Source: Desulfobacteraceae bacterium (lineage in GTDB: Bacteria > Desulfobacterota > Desulfobacteria > Desulfobacterales > SKZT01). From it: a DNA stretch of 46,715 bases. Below the pieces are notes generated by a model. The model worked only from the letters and a program-made list of their open reading frames with translations, ran no database searches and was not told the origin of the DNA. Where the stretch lies: positions 1 to 46,715 of the forward strand of contig JAABTQ010000023.1 in assembly GCA_011389745.1 (NCBI GenBank), given 5' to 3'. Shown one piece after another: positions 35,850-44,247 of this stretch. Within the stretch, counting starts at the first letter, position 1. Every line of letters starts with the position of its first letter. The position numbers and the translations under genes are program-made.

Positions 35850-36056
35850 ATGAAAGAAGAGAAAATCATAATTGAATTCAAATATCCATGGACAATGATG
35901 CCTCTTGAAAATGCAGAAGAATGGATAAATGCTGTGAAAGGGTCATTAACTGAAGATGATCCTCTGTTTAAGAAAGAGATTTTTGTTAAAAAGCGCTCCA
36001 TTGCAAAATGGGGCGTTTTCTTTGGCATAGCAAACTCTCTTCTTCAGTTTTTTTAA
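35850..36056 (+). CDS. small hypothetical protein, 68 residues
   Basis: Open frame with balanced, protein-like composition (IIIEFKYPWTMMPLENAEEW, then SLTEDDPLFKKEIFVKKRS) and a hydrophobic C-terminal segment (WGVFFGIANSLLQFF) that could touch the membrane. No family is recognised and no good ribosome binding site precedes the ATG, so it may be a gene remnant of the accessory islet or a chance frame. The following gap (36057-36444) has no gene; it holds the promoter region of the AOR gene. Confidence 0.35.
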   Translation: MKEEKIIIEFKYPWTMMPLENAEEWINAVKGSLTEDDPLFKKEIFVKKRSIAKWGVFFGIANSLLQFF

Positions 36057-36190
36057 GGGTCTTCAGACTCCAACATCCGACCGCTAAGATACGTCCAATC
36101 CATATCATTTCAGAATGAATATTGGTTTCCACCTGCAATACACAGTTATGCCAATAATTGCATAACGTACTAGAATCTTTAAATTTTTAC

Positions 36191-36220
36191 TTGACATCAC
36201 ATAGTCAAAAAAGATATGAA
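36191..36220 (+). promoter_or_regulatory. candidate sigma-70-type promoter upstream of the first AOR gene
   Basis: A perfect TTGACA (36191-36196) is followed after 18 bases by TATGAA (36215-36220), a fair -10 hexamer. It lies about 225 bases before the AOR start, implying a long leader. No sigma-54 -24/-12 pair with correct spacing was found in this gap. Confidence 0.3.
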
Positions 36221-36444
36221 AAAGATGCTTTGTAAAAAATGTTTCCTTCCAATTAACGATTGGTGCATACCGATTTATGACCTGAATAGCGTGTCATGAA
36301 TGCTTTGTGGTATGAATTCATATTCAGTCGTATTCTGTTTCATAAAATGGCAAAAAATGCAGATATTGCCGTTGCTTCAAAACAAACTGATTTTTTTTTA
36401 ACCCATTCTGATAAAAACCGTAAAAGGGCAAGGAGGATAATTAT

Positions 36445-38181
36445 ATGGACAAAATATTGAGGATCGACATGGGGGCTGATGGAGGGCCGAAATTTTCCGA
36501 AGAACCATTGGGTGATTATGCTGGTTTAGGCGGTCGGATCATGACTTCCACAGTGGTGGCCAAAGAAGTTGATCCCATGTGTCATGCACTTTCCGCCCAA
36601 AATAAACTGGTGATAGCGCCCGGACTTTTAAGCGGAACCACGGCCGTGATGTCCGGAAGAATTTCTGTAGGATGCAAAAGTCCTCTGACCGGCACCATCA
36701 AAGAGTCCAATGCCGGAGGTCAAGGTGCCCAGGTTATGGCCAGACTGGGATACGCGGCTATTATTTTGGAAGGAAAACCCAAAGATGATAAAATTTACAA
36801 GCTGCTTATCAATAAAGATGGCGTAAAAGTCGAAACGGCCGAAGATCTGAAGTTTTTAGGGAACTATGCCACGGTGGAAAAACTGGTAAGCCAGTATGGT
36901 GATAAAATAACCTGTTTAAGTATCGGCTCCGCCGGCGAGCGAAAAATGGGTGCAGCTTCCATAGCCGTTACCGATATGGAAGTGAGGCCGACTCGTCATT
37001 GCGGGCGGGGCGGTACAGGTGCGGTGATGGGCAGTAAAGGTCTAAAAGCCATTGTCATGGATGATACCGGATGTGATATGAGGCCGCCAAAAGATCCCGA
37101 CGCCTTTAAAGAGGCCAACAAAGCATTTGTTGCCGGACTCAAGAAACATCCTGTAACCGGTGAAGGTCTTCCGGCCTATGGGACCAATGTATTGACGAAC
37201 GTCCTAAATGAAGCGGGCGGTTATCCGACACGAAATTTCCAGACCGGACGATTTGATGGTGCTTCCAAAATCAGCGGAGAAACCCAGGCCGAGTTGGAAA
37301 CATCACGTGGCGGAAAAGCGACTCATGGCTGTCACAGAGGTTGTATCATCCGTTGTTCCGGAACTTTTAATGACAAAAACGGCAACTTTTTAACCAAGCA
37401 GCCTGAGTATGAAACCGTATGGGCCCATGGCGGAAACTGCGGCATTGACGATCTGGATGCCATTGCCCTGATGGATCGCCTTGATGATGATTTCGGTGTG
37501 GATACCATTGAAATGGGGGCTACCATTGCAGTCGCCATGGAGGCGGGACTCGCCAAGTTCGGTGATGCGGAGGCCGCCATAAATCTTGTGAAAGAAGTGG
37601 GCAAGGGAAGCCATTTAGGACGTATTTTAGGTAACGGTGCCGCAGTGACAGGCAGGGTGTTCGGCGTGGAAAGGGTTCCTGTTGTCAAGGGGCAGGCCAT
37701 GCCGGCTTATGATCCCCGCGCAGTCCAGGGAATCGGTGTTACCTATGCAACCACCACCATGGGAGCTGACCATACCGCAGGATATGCAGTAACTGCCAAT
37801 ATACTGGGTGTTGGTGGAAAAGTTGATCCTTTAAAACCCGAAGGCCAGATAGAACTCTCCAGGAATCTGCAAATTGCCACCGGGGCCGTGGATTCAACAG
37901 GCATGTGCCTGTTTATTGCGTTTGCGCTCCTGGACCAACCTGAGACATTCCAGGCATTGATTGATATGATCAATGCTTTCTATGGATTGAGCCTGACTGC
38001 CGATGATGTGACCGCTATGGGCAAGCAGGTTCTGAAAACCGAAAGAGATTTCAATACCCGGGCCGGTTTTACCAAGGAGGATGACCGGCTTCCAGCATTT
38101 TTCAAAAATGAGAAGCTTCCGCCCCACAATGTGACCTTTGAGGTTAAAGATGAAGAACTGGACCAGCTATTTAATTTTTAA
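36445..38181 (+). CDS. aor: aldehyde:ferredoxin oxidoreductase (tungsten/molybdenum-pterin enzyme)
   Basis: A 578-residue AOR-family enzyme, which interconverts aldehydes and carboxylic acids with a tungstopterin and one [4Fe-4S] cluster, exchanging electrons with ferredoxin. Cluster ligands: CHRGCIIRC near residue 295 (CxxxCxxxC spacing as written) and the distant Cys in DSTGMCLF near 487. Pterin-binding landmarks: SGRISVGCKSPLTGTIKESN near 75, HCGRGGTGAVMGSKGLKAI near 190, and GADHTAGYAV near 440. AAGGAGGATAATTAT before the ATG fixes the start. It is monocistronic and ends at a clear terminator. It differs strongly from the second AOR at 41.8 kb, so the two likely serve different substrates or electron partners. 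Confidence 0.92.
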   Translation: MDKILRIDMGADGGPKFSEEPLGDYAGLGGRIMTSTVVAKEVDPMCHALSAQNKLVIAPGLLSGTTAVMSGRISVGCKSPLTGTIKESNAGGQGAQVMARLGYAAIILEGKPKDDKIYKLLINKDGVKVETAEDLKFLGNYATVEKLVSQYGDKITCLSIGSAGERKMGAASIAVTDMEVRPTRHCGRGGTGAVMGSKGLKAIVMDDTGCDMRPPKDPDAFKEANKAFVAGLKKHPVTGEGLPAYGTNVLTNVLNEAGGYPTRNFQTGRFDGASKISGETQAELETSRGGKATHGCHRGCIIRCSGTFNDKNGNFLTKQPEYETVWAHGGNCGIDDLDAIALMDRLDDDFGVDTIEMGATIAVAMEAGLAKFGDAEAAINLVKEVGKGSHLGRILGNGAAVTGRVFGVERVPVVKGQAMPAYDPRAVQGIGVTYATTTMGADHTAGYAVTANILGVGGKVDPLKPEGQIELSRNLQIATGAVDSTGMCLFIAFALLDQPETFQALIDMINAFYGLSLTADDVTAMGKQVLKTERDFNTRAGFTKEDDRLPAFFKNEKLPPHNVTFEVKDEELDQLFNF

Positions 38182-38208
38182 CCCTATAAATTTTTAGAAT
38201 CAAGCATG

Positions 38209-38241
38209 AAGGGGGACTTGTGTTTTAAAGCCCCCTTTTTT
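38209..38241 (+). terminator. rho-independent terminator after the first AOR gene
   Basis: AAGGGGG pairs with CCCCCTT across a 15-base loop and runs into a tract of T. It lies 28 bases after the AOR stop. Confidence 0.85.
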
Positions 38242-38352
38242 GCTTTTAAGCGCTCTAACCGATGCTTCCATGCCCGAATCTGAGGGTGTGCTATTGATGA
38301 TGATCTTTTTGATCGTTAATATTTAAAGGTAAAAAAAAGGGTTCACCTATTT

Positions 38353-39513
38353 ATGTTTCAAGCCCAAACCGTCATTTCGAAAGAGCCTTTTACCAGGGAA
38401 TCCGGACAAAAACTGGGGGAGGCTTTATGTAAAAAGCTGGAAAACTCGCCGAAAGCCTGCTGGCTTTTTTGCTCGCCCAAAGACGGTCTTGAAAATCTTT
38501 TAAAAGGCGTTGCCGAGGCGGTAGAGACCGACAAACTGGTGGGTTGCACCACGGATGGAGAAATATCCGATAGGGGAATCAGTGCTAAATCAGCCGTGCT
38601 GGCGGGTGTTGTCAGCGATCAAATTGATTTTGAAGTGGTGATGACCGAAAATATCGGAAAGGACCCCCAAAAAGCCGGGGAGAGGCTAGCTGAACAATTT
38701 TCCCTTTCAGCAACCTATATTCAACTTTTTTCCGATGGTCTGACTGCCAATGGATGTCAAATTTTAAAAGGAGTTCAATCAGTATTGGGAAAAGGAATTC
38801 CCATTTCCGGAGGAACGGCCGGAGATGACGGCAGATTTGTCCGGACATGGCAGTTTGCCGGAAATCGAGTTTTCTCCGATGCGGCAGTGGCGATTGGTTT
38901 ATCCGGTCATTTCAGTGTGGGACTTGGGGTTCACAGCGGCTGGTCACCGGTTGGTCTGGCGAAAAAAATCACTAAAGCCAAGGGCAATGTGCTCTATGAA
39001 CTGAATCATGAGCCTGCTTTGAATGTTTATGAGAGGTTCCTTGGAAAGCACGCAAACAAATTGCCGTCGGTGGGCGTAGAATATCCTCTTGGGCTGATTG
39101 ACAGATATTGGACTGTGGGAGATTCTAACTACTGCCTGTTGAGGGCCACCATGTCGGTAAACCGGAACGACGGGTCAATTACATTTGCCGGTGATGTGCC
39201 TGAAGGGACCATGGTTCGGTTGACCTGTGCAGACAGCGCATCCATTCTGGATGCCGCCGGAAGGGCTACCCGGATGGCCTTGGACCAACTGGAAAAAACA
39301 TCTCCGGTGATGACTTTTGTCTACTCCTGTATGGCACGAAAAATAGTGCTTGGGCGAAGAATTACAGAAGAATTGGATCAAATTCGTCAAAATGCAGGGC
39401 AAAATATTCCTGTGGTGGGATTTTTCACTTATGGTGAATTCAGTCCTGTAATACCCTGTGGGACATGCGTACTTCATAATGAGACCGTCACTGTGGCTCT
39501 GATAGGGGTTTAG
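38353..39513 (+). CDS. FIST-domain sensory protein
   Basis: A 386-residue soluble protein made of a FIST N domain (about residues 25-215: VGCTTDGEISDRGISAKSAV, YIQLFSDGLTANGCQILKGV, GTAGDDGRFVRTWQFAGNRV) and a FIST C domain (about 225-370, ending VPVVGFFTYGEFSPV and the family phrase HNETVTVALIGV). FIST modules are predicted to bind small ligands, perhaps amino acids, and are usually linked to signal transduction. Here the next gene, 94 bases on in the same direction, is a hybrid histidine kinase, so the protein probably supplies its signal. The pair is bracketed by two AOR loci, suggesting a role in sensing related metabolites; that part is inference. Confidence 0.9.
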   Translation: MFQAQTVISKEPFTRESGQKLGEALCKKLENSPKACWLFCSPKDGLENLLKGVAEAVETDKLVGCTTDGEISDRGISAKSAVLAGVVSDQIDFEVVMTENIGKDPQKAGERLAEQFSLSATYIQLFSDGLTANGCQILKGVQSVLGKGIPISGGTAGDDGRFVRTWQFAGNRVFSDAAVAIGLSGHFSVGLGVHSGWSPVGLAKKITKAKGNVLYELNHEPALNVYERFLGKHANKLPSVGVEYPLGLIDRYWTVGDSNYCLLRATMSVNRNDGSITFAGDVPEGTMVRLTCADSASILDAAGRATRMALDQLEKTSPVMTFVYSCMARKIVLGRRITEELDQIRQNAGQNIPVVGFFTYGEFSPVIPCGTCVLHNETVTVALIGV

Positions 39514-39607
39514 GAGAGCGACCATTGGAACCCGAAGGTTGCCATCATTTTTTGAGTAGATACCTCCTGTCGAAATTTTGGAATGGTCGGAAAGTTACTC
39601 CTTAAAA

Positions 39608-41599
39608 ATGCATCGTGAAAAAACCTTGTTGAATCGTATCCAGGAATTGGAAGAACTTCTCGACTTATCGGAGAGAAAATCTGATATTTTGACCAATCTG
39701 CTCAAAGAGGCCAGCGCCGAGTTTCAACAGGCGCTGGAAAAAGTCACGATATCGGAATCCAATTTCCGGGCTGTTTTTGAAAATGCTCCCGAGGCCATTT
39801 ACATCTTGTGCACCGACACCCGAAAAATACTCGACTGTAACCCTTTTACAATGGAATGGCTTGGATATTCCCGTGATGAACTTCTATCCATGCGTGTCGA
39901 TGATATTCTGGCGGCGGGCTCGGAAGGAGTCGAGTACAATGCCGGAAGGACAATTGAACACGGGATGGTTAAAATTTCGGAACGGCAATTCCAAAAAAAA
40001 GATGGGGCCCTTGTGGATGCTGAAGTGACCGGTACGTTGATCGAATATGAGGGAAAGCGACGGATGGTGGTCCTGGTGCGAGACATCACCGAGAGAAAAA
40101 CTCTGGAGGAACTTTCCCGATATAAAGAGTTGTTTGACAACGTGAGTGATCCGGTTTTTATCAACGACTCAAAAGGACGCTTTTTGGAAGTCAATGACGT
40201 GGCTTGTGACTTTTTTGGATATCCTCGCATCGAGCTTCTTCACAAAGCCATCAAACATCTTATCGCTCCCGGACAAAATCAGGTTGTTTCAGAAATGGGA
40301 GCGAAAATTCGCAATGGGGAAGCTGTGACTTTCCAGCTGGAAATGATTACCCAGGATAAAAAAACTATTCCGTTCGAGTTTCATGGCCGCTCAATTAAAT
40401 TTTTAGGAAAACCTGCTGTACTCAGTGTGGCTCGGGATCTGAGTGTACGTAAAAAGATGGAAGAAGCGTTAGTTAAAAATGAACGGCTTTCAGCCTTGGG
40501 TGAAATGGCAAGTGGTGTGGCTCATAATTACAACAATTTACTTCAGATGATTATTGCCTCAGGCGAGGCAGCTTTGGCCAAAATGGAGGCCGGGCGAATT
40601 CGCGAAGCACGGGATTCTGTTAAACTCATTTTGGAAGCCGGGCGACGGGGCGCTGATACAGTCAGAAGAATCAAGGATTTTACAAATGTCCGTTCCGGAC
40701 AGATTGCTCAAAAAGTTCCCTTCGATATTGGGGAACTTCTCCAGGAGGCAGTGGAGTTAACAAAACCGCTTTGGAAAGATCCCCAGAATAGCGGAAAATA
40801 TATAATGCTCCTGGATAAACCTGTTGGATGCATGGTGAATGCAAAAGCTTCGGAAATCTATGAGGCACTGATCAACCTGATAAAAAATGCCATCGAGGCC
40901 ATGCCGGATGGAGGTAGGCTGCGAATTTTCAACCGGATCACGGATTCCCATATCCATTTGTATATACAGGATACAGGTTGTGGCATTGCAGAAAAAAACC
41001 TGGAACGAATTTTCGAACCGTTTTTCACTACCAAAGGCGCAAAAAGCAGCGGTTTAGGATTGCCCTCCAGTTATGGCATCATCAAAAGAAATCAGGGGGA
41101 GATGACTGTGGAGAGCAGCCCTGGTAAAAGTACCTGTTTTTGTGTCACCCTGCCCCTTGCCGATGGTTTGGTAAAACAGCCGAAACCTGAAATCATTCCG
41201 GTTAAAACCAAAAAAATCCGGTTTTTGCTTATCGATGATGAAATCAATATTCTGAAAGCTATGGAGATGTTTTTTGAGGATACGGAAATCGATTTAATTG
41301 TCGCCGATAAAGCTTCCGAGGGTATTAAAACCTTAAAAAAGACAAAGCCGGATGTGATTCTGTGCGATCTTGGCATGGATGACATGAACGGATGGGAGGT
41401 CGGAAAGATCGTTAAGGAATATTATGCAAAAATGGGCACGGAAAAAGTTCCTTTCATTTTGTACACTGGTCTTGATATTCCGCTGGATTCTCAAAAACTC
41501 ATAGAAAGCGGCGTAGACAAGGTGGTCACCAAACCCATATCCTGCGAACAACTCGAGCGTATTGTTCAGGAAATTGTTTCATGTAGCCCCTCCTTCTAA
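39608..41599 (+). CDS. hybrid sensor histidine kinase (PAS-PAS-HisKA-HATPase-REC)
   Basis: A 663-residue cytoplasmic hybrid kinase. A coiled-coil start (NRIQELEELLDLSERKSDIL) is followed by two PAS domains (about residues 50-160 and 165-285), then a dimerisation helix with the phospho-acceptor His in GEMASGVAHNYNNLLQMI near 310, an ATPase domain with DTGCGI and GLGLPSSYGI, and a receiver domain from about 540 (FLLIDDE, phospho-acceptor Asp in CDLGMDDMNGWEV, conserved Lys in VTKPI). No transmembrane segment. A TTG start at 39578 would add ten residues; the ATG at 39608 is preferred, though neither has a strong ribosome binding site. Probably receives its signal from the FIST protein encoded just upstream. 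Confidence 0.9.
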   Translation: MHREKTLLNRIQELEELLDLSERKSDILTNLLKEASAEFQQALEKVTISESNFRAVFENAPEAIYILCTDTRKILDCNPFTMEWLGYSRDELLSMRVDDILAAGSEGVEYNAGRTIEHGMVKISERQFQKKDGALVDAEVTGTLIEYEGKRRMVVLVRDITERKTLEELSRYKELFDNVSDPVFINDSKGRFLEVNDVACDFFGYPRIELLHKAIKHLIAPGQNQVVSEMGAKIRNGEAVTFQLEMITQDKKTIPFEFHGRSIKFLGKPAVLSVARDLSVRKKMEEALVKNERLSALGEMASGVAHNYNNLLQMIIASGEAALAKMEAGRIREARDSVKLILEAGRRGADTVRRIKDFTNVRSGQIAQKVPFDIGELLQEAVELTKPLWKDPQNSGKYIMLLDKPVGCMVNAKASEIYEALINLIKNAIEAMPDGGRLRIFNRITDSHIHLYIQDTGCGIAEKNLERIFEPFFTTKGAKSSGLGLPSSYGIIKRNQGEMTVESSPGKSTCFCVTLPLADGLVKQPKPEIIPVKTKKIRFLLIDDEINILKAMEMFFEDTEIDLIVADKASEGIKTLKKTKPDVILCDLGMDDMNGWEVGKIVKEYYAKMGTEKVPFILYTGLDIPLDSQKLIESGVDKVVTKPISCEQLERIVQEIVSCSPSF

Positions 41600-41628
41600 G
41601 CATCACCCTCCGAGGGAAAATCATCCCC

Positions 41629-41653
41629 CGTTCCCACGCACAGCATGGGAACG
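41629..41653. repeat. perfect inverted repeat, possible intergenic hairpin element
   Basis: CGTTCCCA and TGGGAACG flank a 9-base loop. The sequence belongs to a hairpin type that occurs widely between genes in Proteobacteria and Desulfobacterota. It lies 30 bases after the kinase stop and may help end its transcript, though no T-run follows. Confidence 0.6.
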
Positions 41654-41713
41654 AGATATTATCTGTCACTACAACAAAAGCCGTCAAGTTAATGTACTGA
41701 TCAGGTATTAAAG

Positions 41714-41783
41714 ATTGACATTCTGAGGAGGCCAACATAGTATCGACCTTCAAGCGCTGCGAGTCGCTCTCTCAGAATGACAA
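41714..41783. repeat. short element with inverted GTCATTCTGAGG-type ends
   Basis: TTGACATTCTGAGGAGGCC at one end and GCTCTCTCAGAATGACAAA at the other form imperfect terminal inverted repeats around 35 bases that include GCGCTGCGAGTCGC. The end block is shared with the copies at 9.7, 15.0 and 33.9 kb. The terminal inverted repeats make this copy look like a miniature transposable element. Confidence 0.65.
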
Positions 41784-41813
41784 ACGAGGAGTTACTTTCG
41801 ACCCCTGAAGCAC

Positions 41814-43706
41814 CTATTTTTGCAAAACCTCATCAGCCACATCTTTTAAGTCAAGTTCCTCGAGTTTTTCACGGGTGGGAATTCCTGTCTTTACGTCCCA
41901 ACCCCGAAGTGTGTAGTATTCGTCTTTCATTGCCTCGAATTTATCCCTGTCAAGCACTTCTCCTTCGAATTTACCTTTTTTCAAAGGTTCTTCAAAAAAC
42001 TTTTTAGGAAGGCTATCGTCTTTTCTGGTCAGACCCTGCCGAACATCAAACATTCGTTCCAGATTCCGGACCCGCTCGGAAATTTTCAACAGCCTGGGAA
42101 CATCCCAGTCTTTTCCTGTGGCCAGATTAAAAACTTCAGTGGCCATGTTGACATCGTAATAAATAAAAAGCCCATAAAGCCATTTGCATACCCCCAGGTT
42201 ATCAGCCACACGCTCCATATGTTCCGAAAGTATTGTCGAAAAGGCTTTTCCTTTGTACGAGGTCGGTATGGCGGCTTCGGAATCTCCGAACTGCTCCTTT
42301 GCAACTTGCTGAAACCAGTCAGGAGCGTGGTTCCAATCGACTTCAAGAAGGCTTCCCCTCAGCGGAAGCGGATCACCCCGATGACCCACTGCCTGCATAA
42401 GTCCGGTGCCTTTATAAGCCCTGAATTCATAAGCATGAGGCGCAAGTCCTTTGACAATATCCACTTTTTCCACAGCATCGGTTCCGATTGTTTCGGCAAA
42501 AACTTTCGGGCCTTCGGCCAGCAGGTCACCATAGCCCTCACGGTTGGCTATTTTTTGGATCGTACCCAGGATAGCCTCTTTGCTTCCACGCTCCATAGCG
42601 ATTCCATCGGTATCTTTTTCCGTGATGATCTTATGATGGTAAAGTTCCATGAGAAGGCTGATAGCAGCGGAGGTCTCGGTACAGTCCATTCCGAGCTTGT
42701 TAACCATGAGAGTGGCTTCCAGAAACGTATCCATGTTCAGGTTCCATACAGCCCCTGTAAATCCGCTAAAAGGTTCACAAGAGGTAAGCCCTTTGCCGAT
42801 TCCCGGTTTGGAGAAAAAGTTCATGCAGCGGTTGGGACAGCAGAAGCACCCCATGTTTTTTACCTGATTTTTTTCAACATAATCGGCACCGCTGTATCCC
42901 TCTAAAATGTCATCCCAACAGACATCTTCAAAATATCCCACCGGAAAAAAACTCAACTGGTACATCATATGAACGCCCCGGGCAACACCGAACACGGACA
43001 ATTCCTTGTAGGCCGGATGTTCACGGATTTCATTGTTGATTTTAATAGAAAGCTCCAAAAACTCATTAGGTCTGGCCACACGGATACCACCTGAACCTCT
43101 GACAGCAACTGCCTTTAAGTTTTTGGAACCCATGACCGCCCCCATACCTGTTCGGCCGGCAGCATCCCCGGTTTCAGTCAGAATACAGGCAAAGCGAACC
43201 AGTTTCTCCCCTGCCGGACCAATACAGACAGACTTGATTTCCGGGTCTCCCAATTCCTCCTGAATGGCTTTTTGTGTTTCAAAAGTATCTTTTCCCCAGA
43301 TATGTTCGGCATCCCGGATTTCCACTTTATCATCTTTGATCCAGATATAGCAGGGTTTGGCGGCTTTTCCACGAATCATCACATGGTCGTACCCCGCAAA
43401 TTTCAGCTCAGGTCCCCAATAAGCTCCGAAATTGGATTTGGCCCGAAGCTGGCTCATGGGTGATAAAGCCGTGACATCCACACGGCCGGAGCCGGACAGA
43501 GCCGTTCCGGACAAAGGGCCGGTATTGAAAATCAGAGGGTTTGACGGATCAAACGCATCGGTTCCGGGTTTGTAATGGTCATATATAAGGCGTACCCCCA
43601 AACCTCTTCCACCAAGATAATTTTCAACATAGGATTCGGTGGATTCGGTGGTGACGTCGCCGCTTGTCAAATCAATGAATAAAATATTTCCTACCCATCC
43701 GTACAT
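41814..43706 (-). CDS. aldehyde:ferredoxin oxidoreductase, catalytic subunit of a multi-subunit complex
   Basis: A 630-residue AOR-family tungsten/molybdenum enzyme, clearly distinct from the 36.4 kb paralogue. N-terminal landmarks: LGGRGLGVRLIYDHYKPGTD, LIFNTGPLSGTALSGSGRVD and AAGRTGMGAVMGSKNLKAVA (pterin contacts). Cluster ligands: CFCCPNRC near residue 289 (CxxCxxxC) and Cys in NLGVCKWLYG near 505. Its start overlaps the stop of the polyferredoxin gene by one base, so both are made together. The operon layout, with AOR after a four-cluster ferredoxin and two hydrogenase-like subunits, recalls multi-subunit AORs such as Aor and Bam complexes, but the hydrogenase-like partners differ. The substrate is unknown; aldehyde oxidation or carboxylate reduction is inferred from the family. 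Confidence 0.92.
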   Translation of the reverse strand: MYGWVGNILFIDLTSGDVTTESTESYVENYLGGRGLGVRLIYDHYKPGTDAFDPSNPLIFNTGPLSGTALSGSGRVDVTALSPMSQLRAKSNFGAYWGPELKFAGYDHVMIRGKAAKPCYIWIKDDKVEIRDAEHIWGKDTFETQKAIQEELGDPEIKSVCIGPAGEKLVRFACILTETGDAAGRTGMGAVMGSKNLKAVAVRGSGGIRVARPNEFLELSIKINNEIREHPAYKELSVFGVARGVHMMYQLSFFPVGYFEDVCWDDILEGYSGADYVEKNQVKNMGCFCCPNRCMNFFSKPGIGKGLTSCEPFSGFTGAVWNLNMDTFLEATLMVNKLGMDCTETSAAISLLMELYHHKIITEKDTDGIAMERGSKEAILGTIQKIANREGYGDLLAEGPKVFAETIGTDAVEKVDIVKGLAPHAYEFRAYKGTGLMQAVGHRGDPLPLRGSLLEVDWNHAPDWFQQVAKEQFGDSEAAIPTSYKGKAFSTILSEHMERVADNLGVCKWLYGLFIYYDVNMATEVFNLATGKDWDVPRLLKISERVRNLERMFDVRQGLTRKDDSLPKKFFEEPLKKGKFEGEVLDRDKFEAMKDEYYTLRGWDVKTGIPTREKLEELDLKDVADEVLQK

Positions 43707-44194
43707 TATTGGTTCCTCCCTAATGCCTGTTTAACCAAAACTGGTATCCGGTCAGCATTTTGAATCAGCTTCAGATAGGCCTCTTTGGATATTTCCTCAC
43801 AAACTATCGCACCGGTGGGACATACTTTGGCGCATGTCGGATCACCATCACATAAATCACATTTCAAGACCTTCCCGTTATCCAGGTCCACGAATGTGGC
43901 TCCAAACGGGCAAGCAAACACGCAGCTCAAACATCCGATACAGCGATGGGGATCTACTTCCATGGCCCCGGTCATATAGTTTCGATAAGTAGCGCCTTTT
44001 GGACAGACCATTTCGCAGGCTGGTTCTTCACATCTCAAACAGTTGATGGGCACAAAAATGGCTTCCTGCTCCCATTTGATCACATGGATTCTTCCCTTGG
44101 CAGGGTTACATTCCCCATCATGTTTTAAGGAGCAATATGTTTCGCAGGCTCTGCAACCTGAACATTTTTCAGCGTCGATAATCAAGGTTTTCAT
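43706..44194 (-). CDS. four-cluster ferredoxin-like electron-transfer subunit
   Basis: A 162-residue protein of the DmsB/HycB type with sixteen cysteines in four groups: CSGCRACETYC from residue 11, CLRCEEPACEMVCP near 53, CIGCLSCVFACP near 86, and CDLCDGDPTCAKVCP near 112. It would hold four [4Fe-4S] clusters and lacks a signal peptide. Such subunits carry electrons between a tungsten/molybdenum active site and a partner complex. It lies between the hydrogenase-like large subunit gene (53-base gap) and the AOR gene (one-base overlap), which makes it the natural link between both. GGAGG stands 11 bases before the ATG. Confidence 0.92.
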   Translation of the reverse strand: MKTLIIDAEKCSGCRACETYCSLKHDGECNPAKGRIHVIKWEQEAIFVPINCLRCEEPACEMVCPKGATYRNYMTGAMEVDPHRCIGCLSCVFACPFGATFVDLDNGKVLKCDLCDGDPTCAKVCPTGAIVCEEISKEAYLKLIQNADRIPVLVKQALGRNQ

Positions 44195-44247
44195 TAGTGT
44201 TGGTCCCTCCCCATGCTCGAAAATTGTATTGGGTTTATGAGCATGAA

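Noticed and set aside
36340-36444. Possible sigma-54 promoter TGGCAAAAAATGCA upstream of the first AOR
   Set aside because: Only 8 bases separate the GG and GC pairs, where 10 are required.
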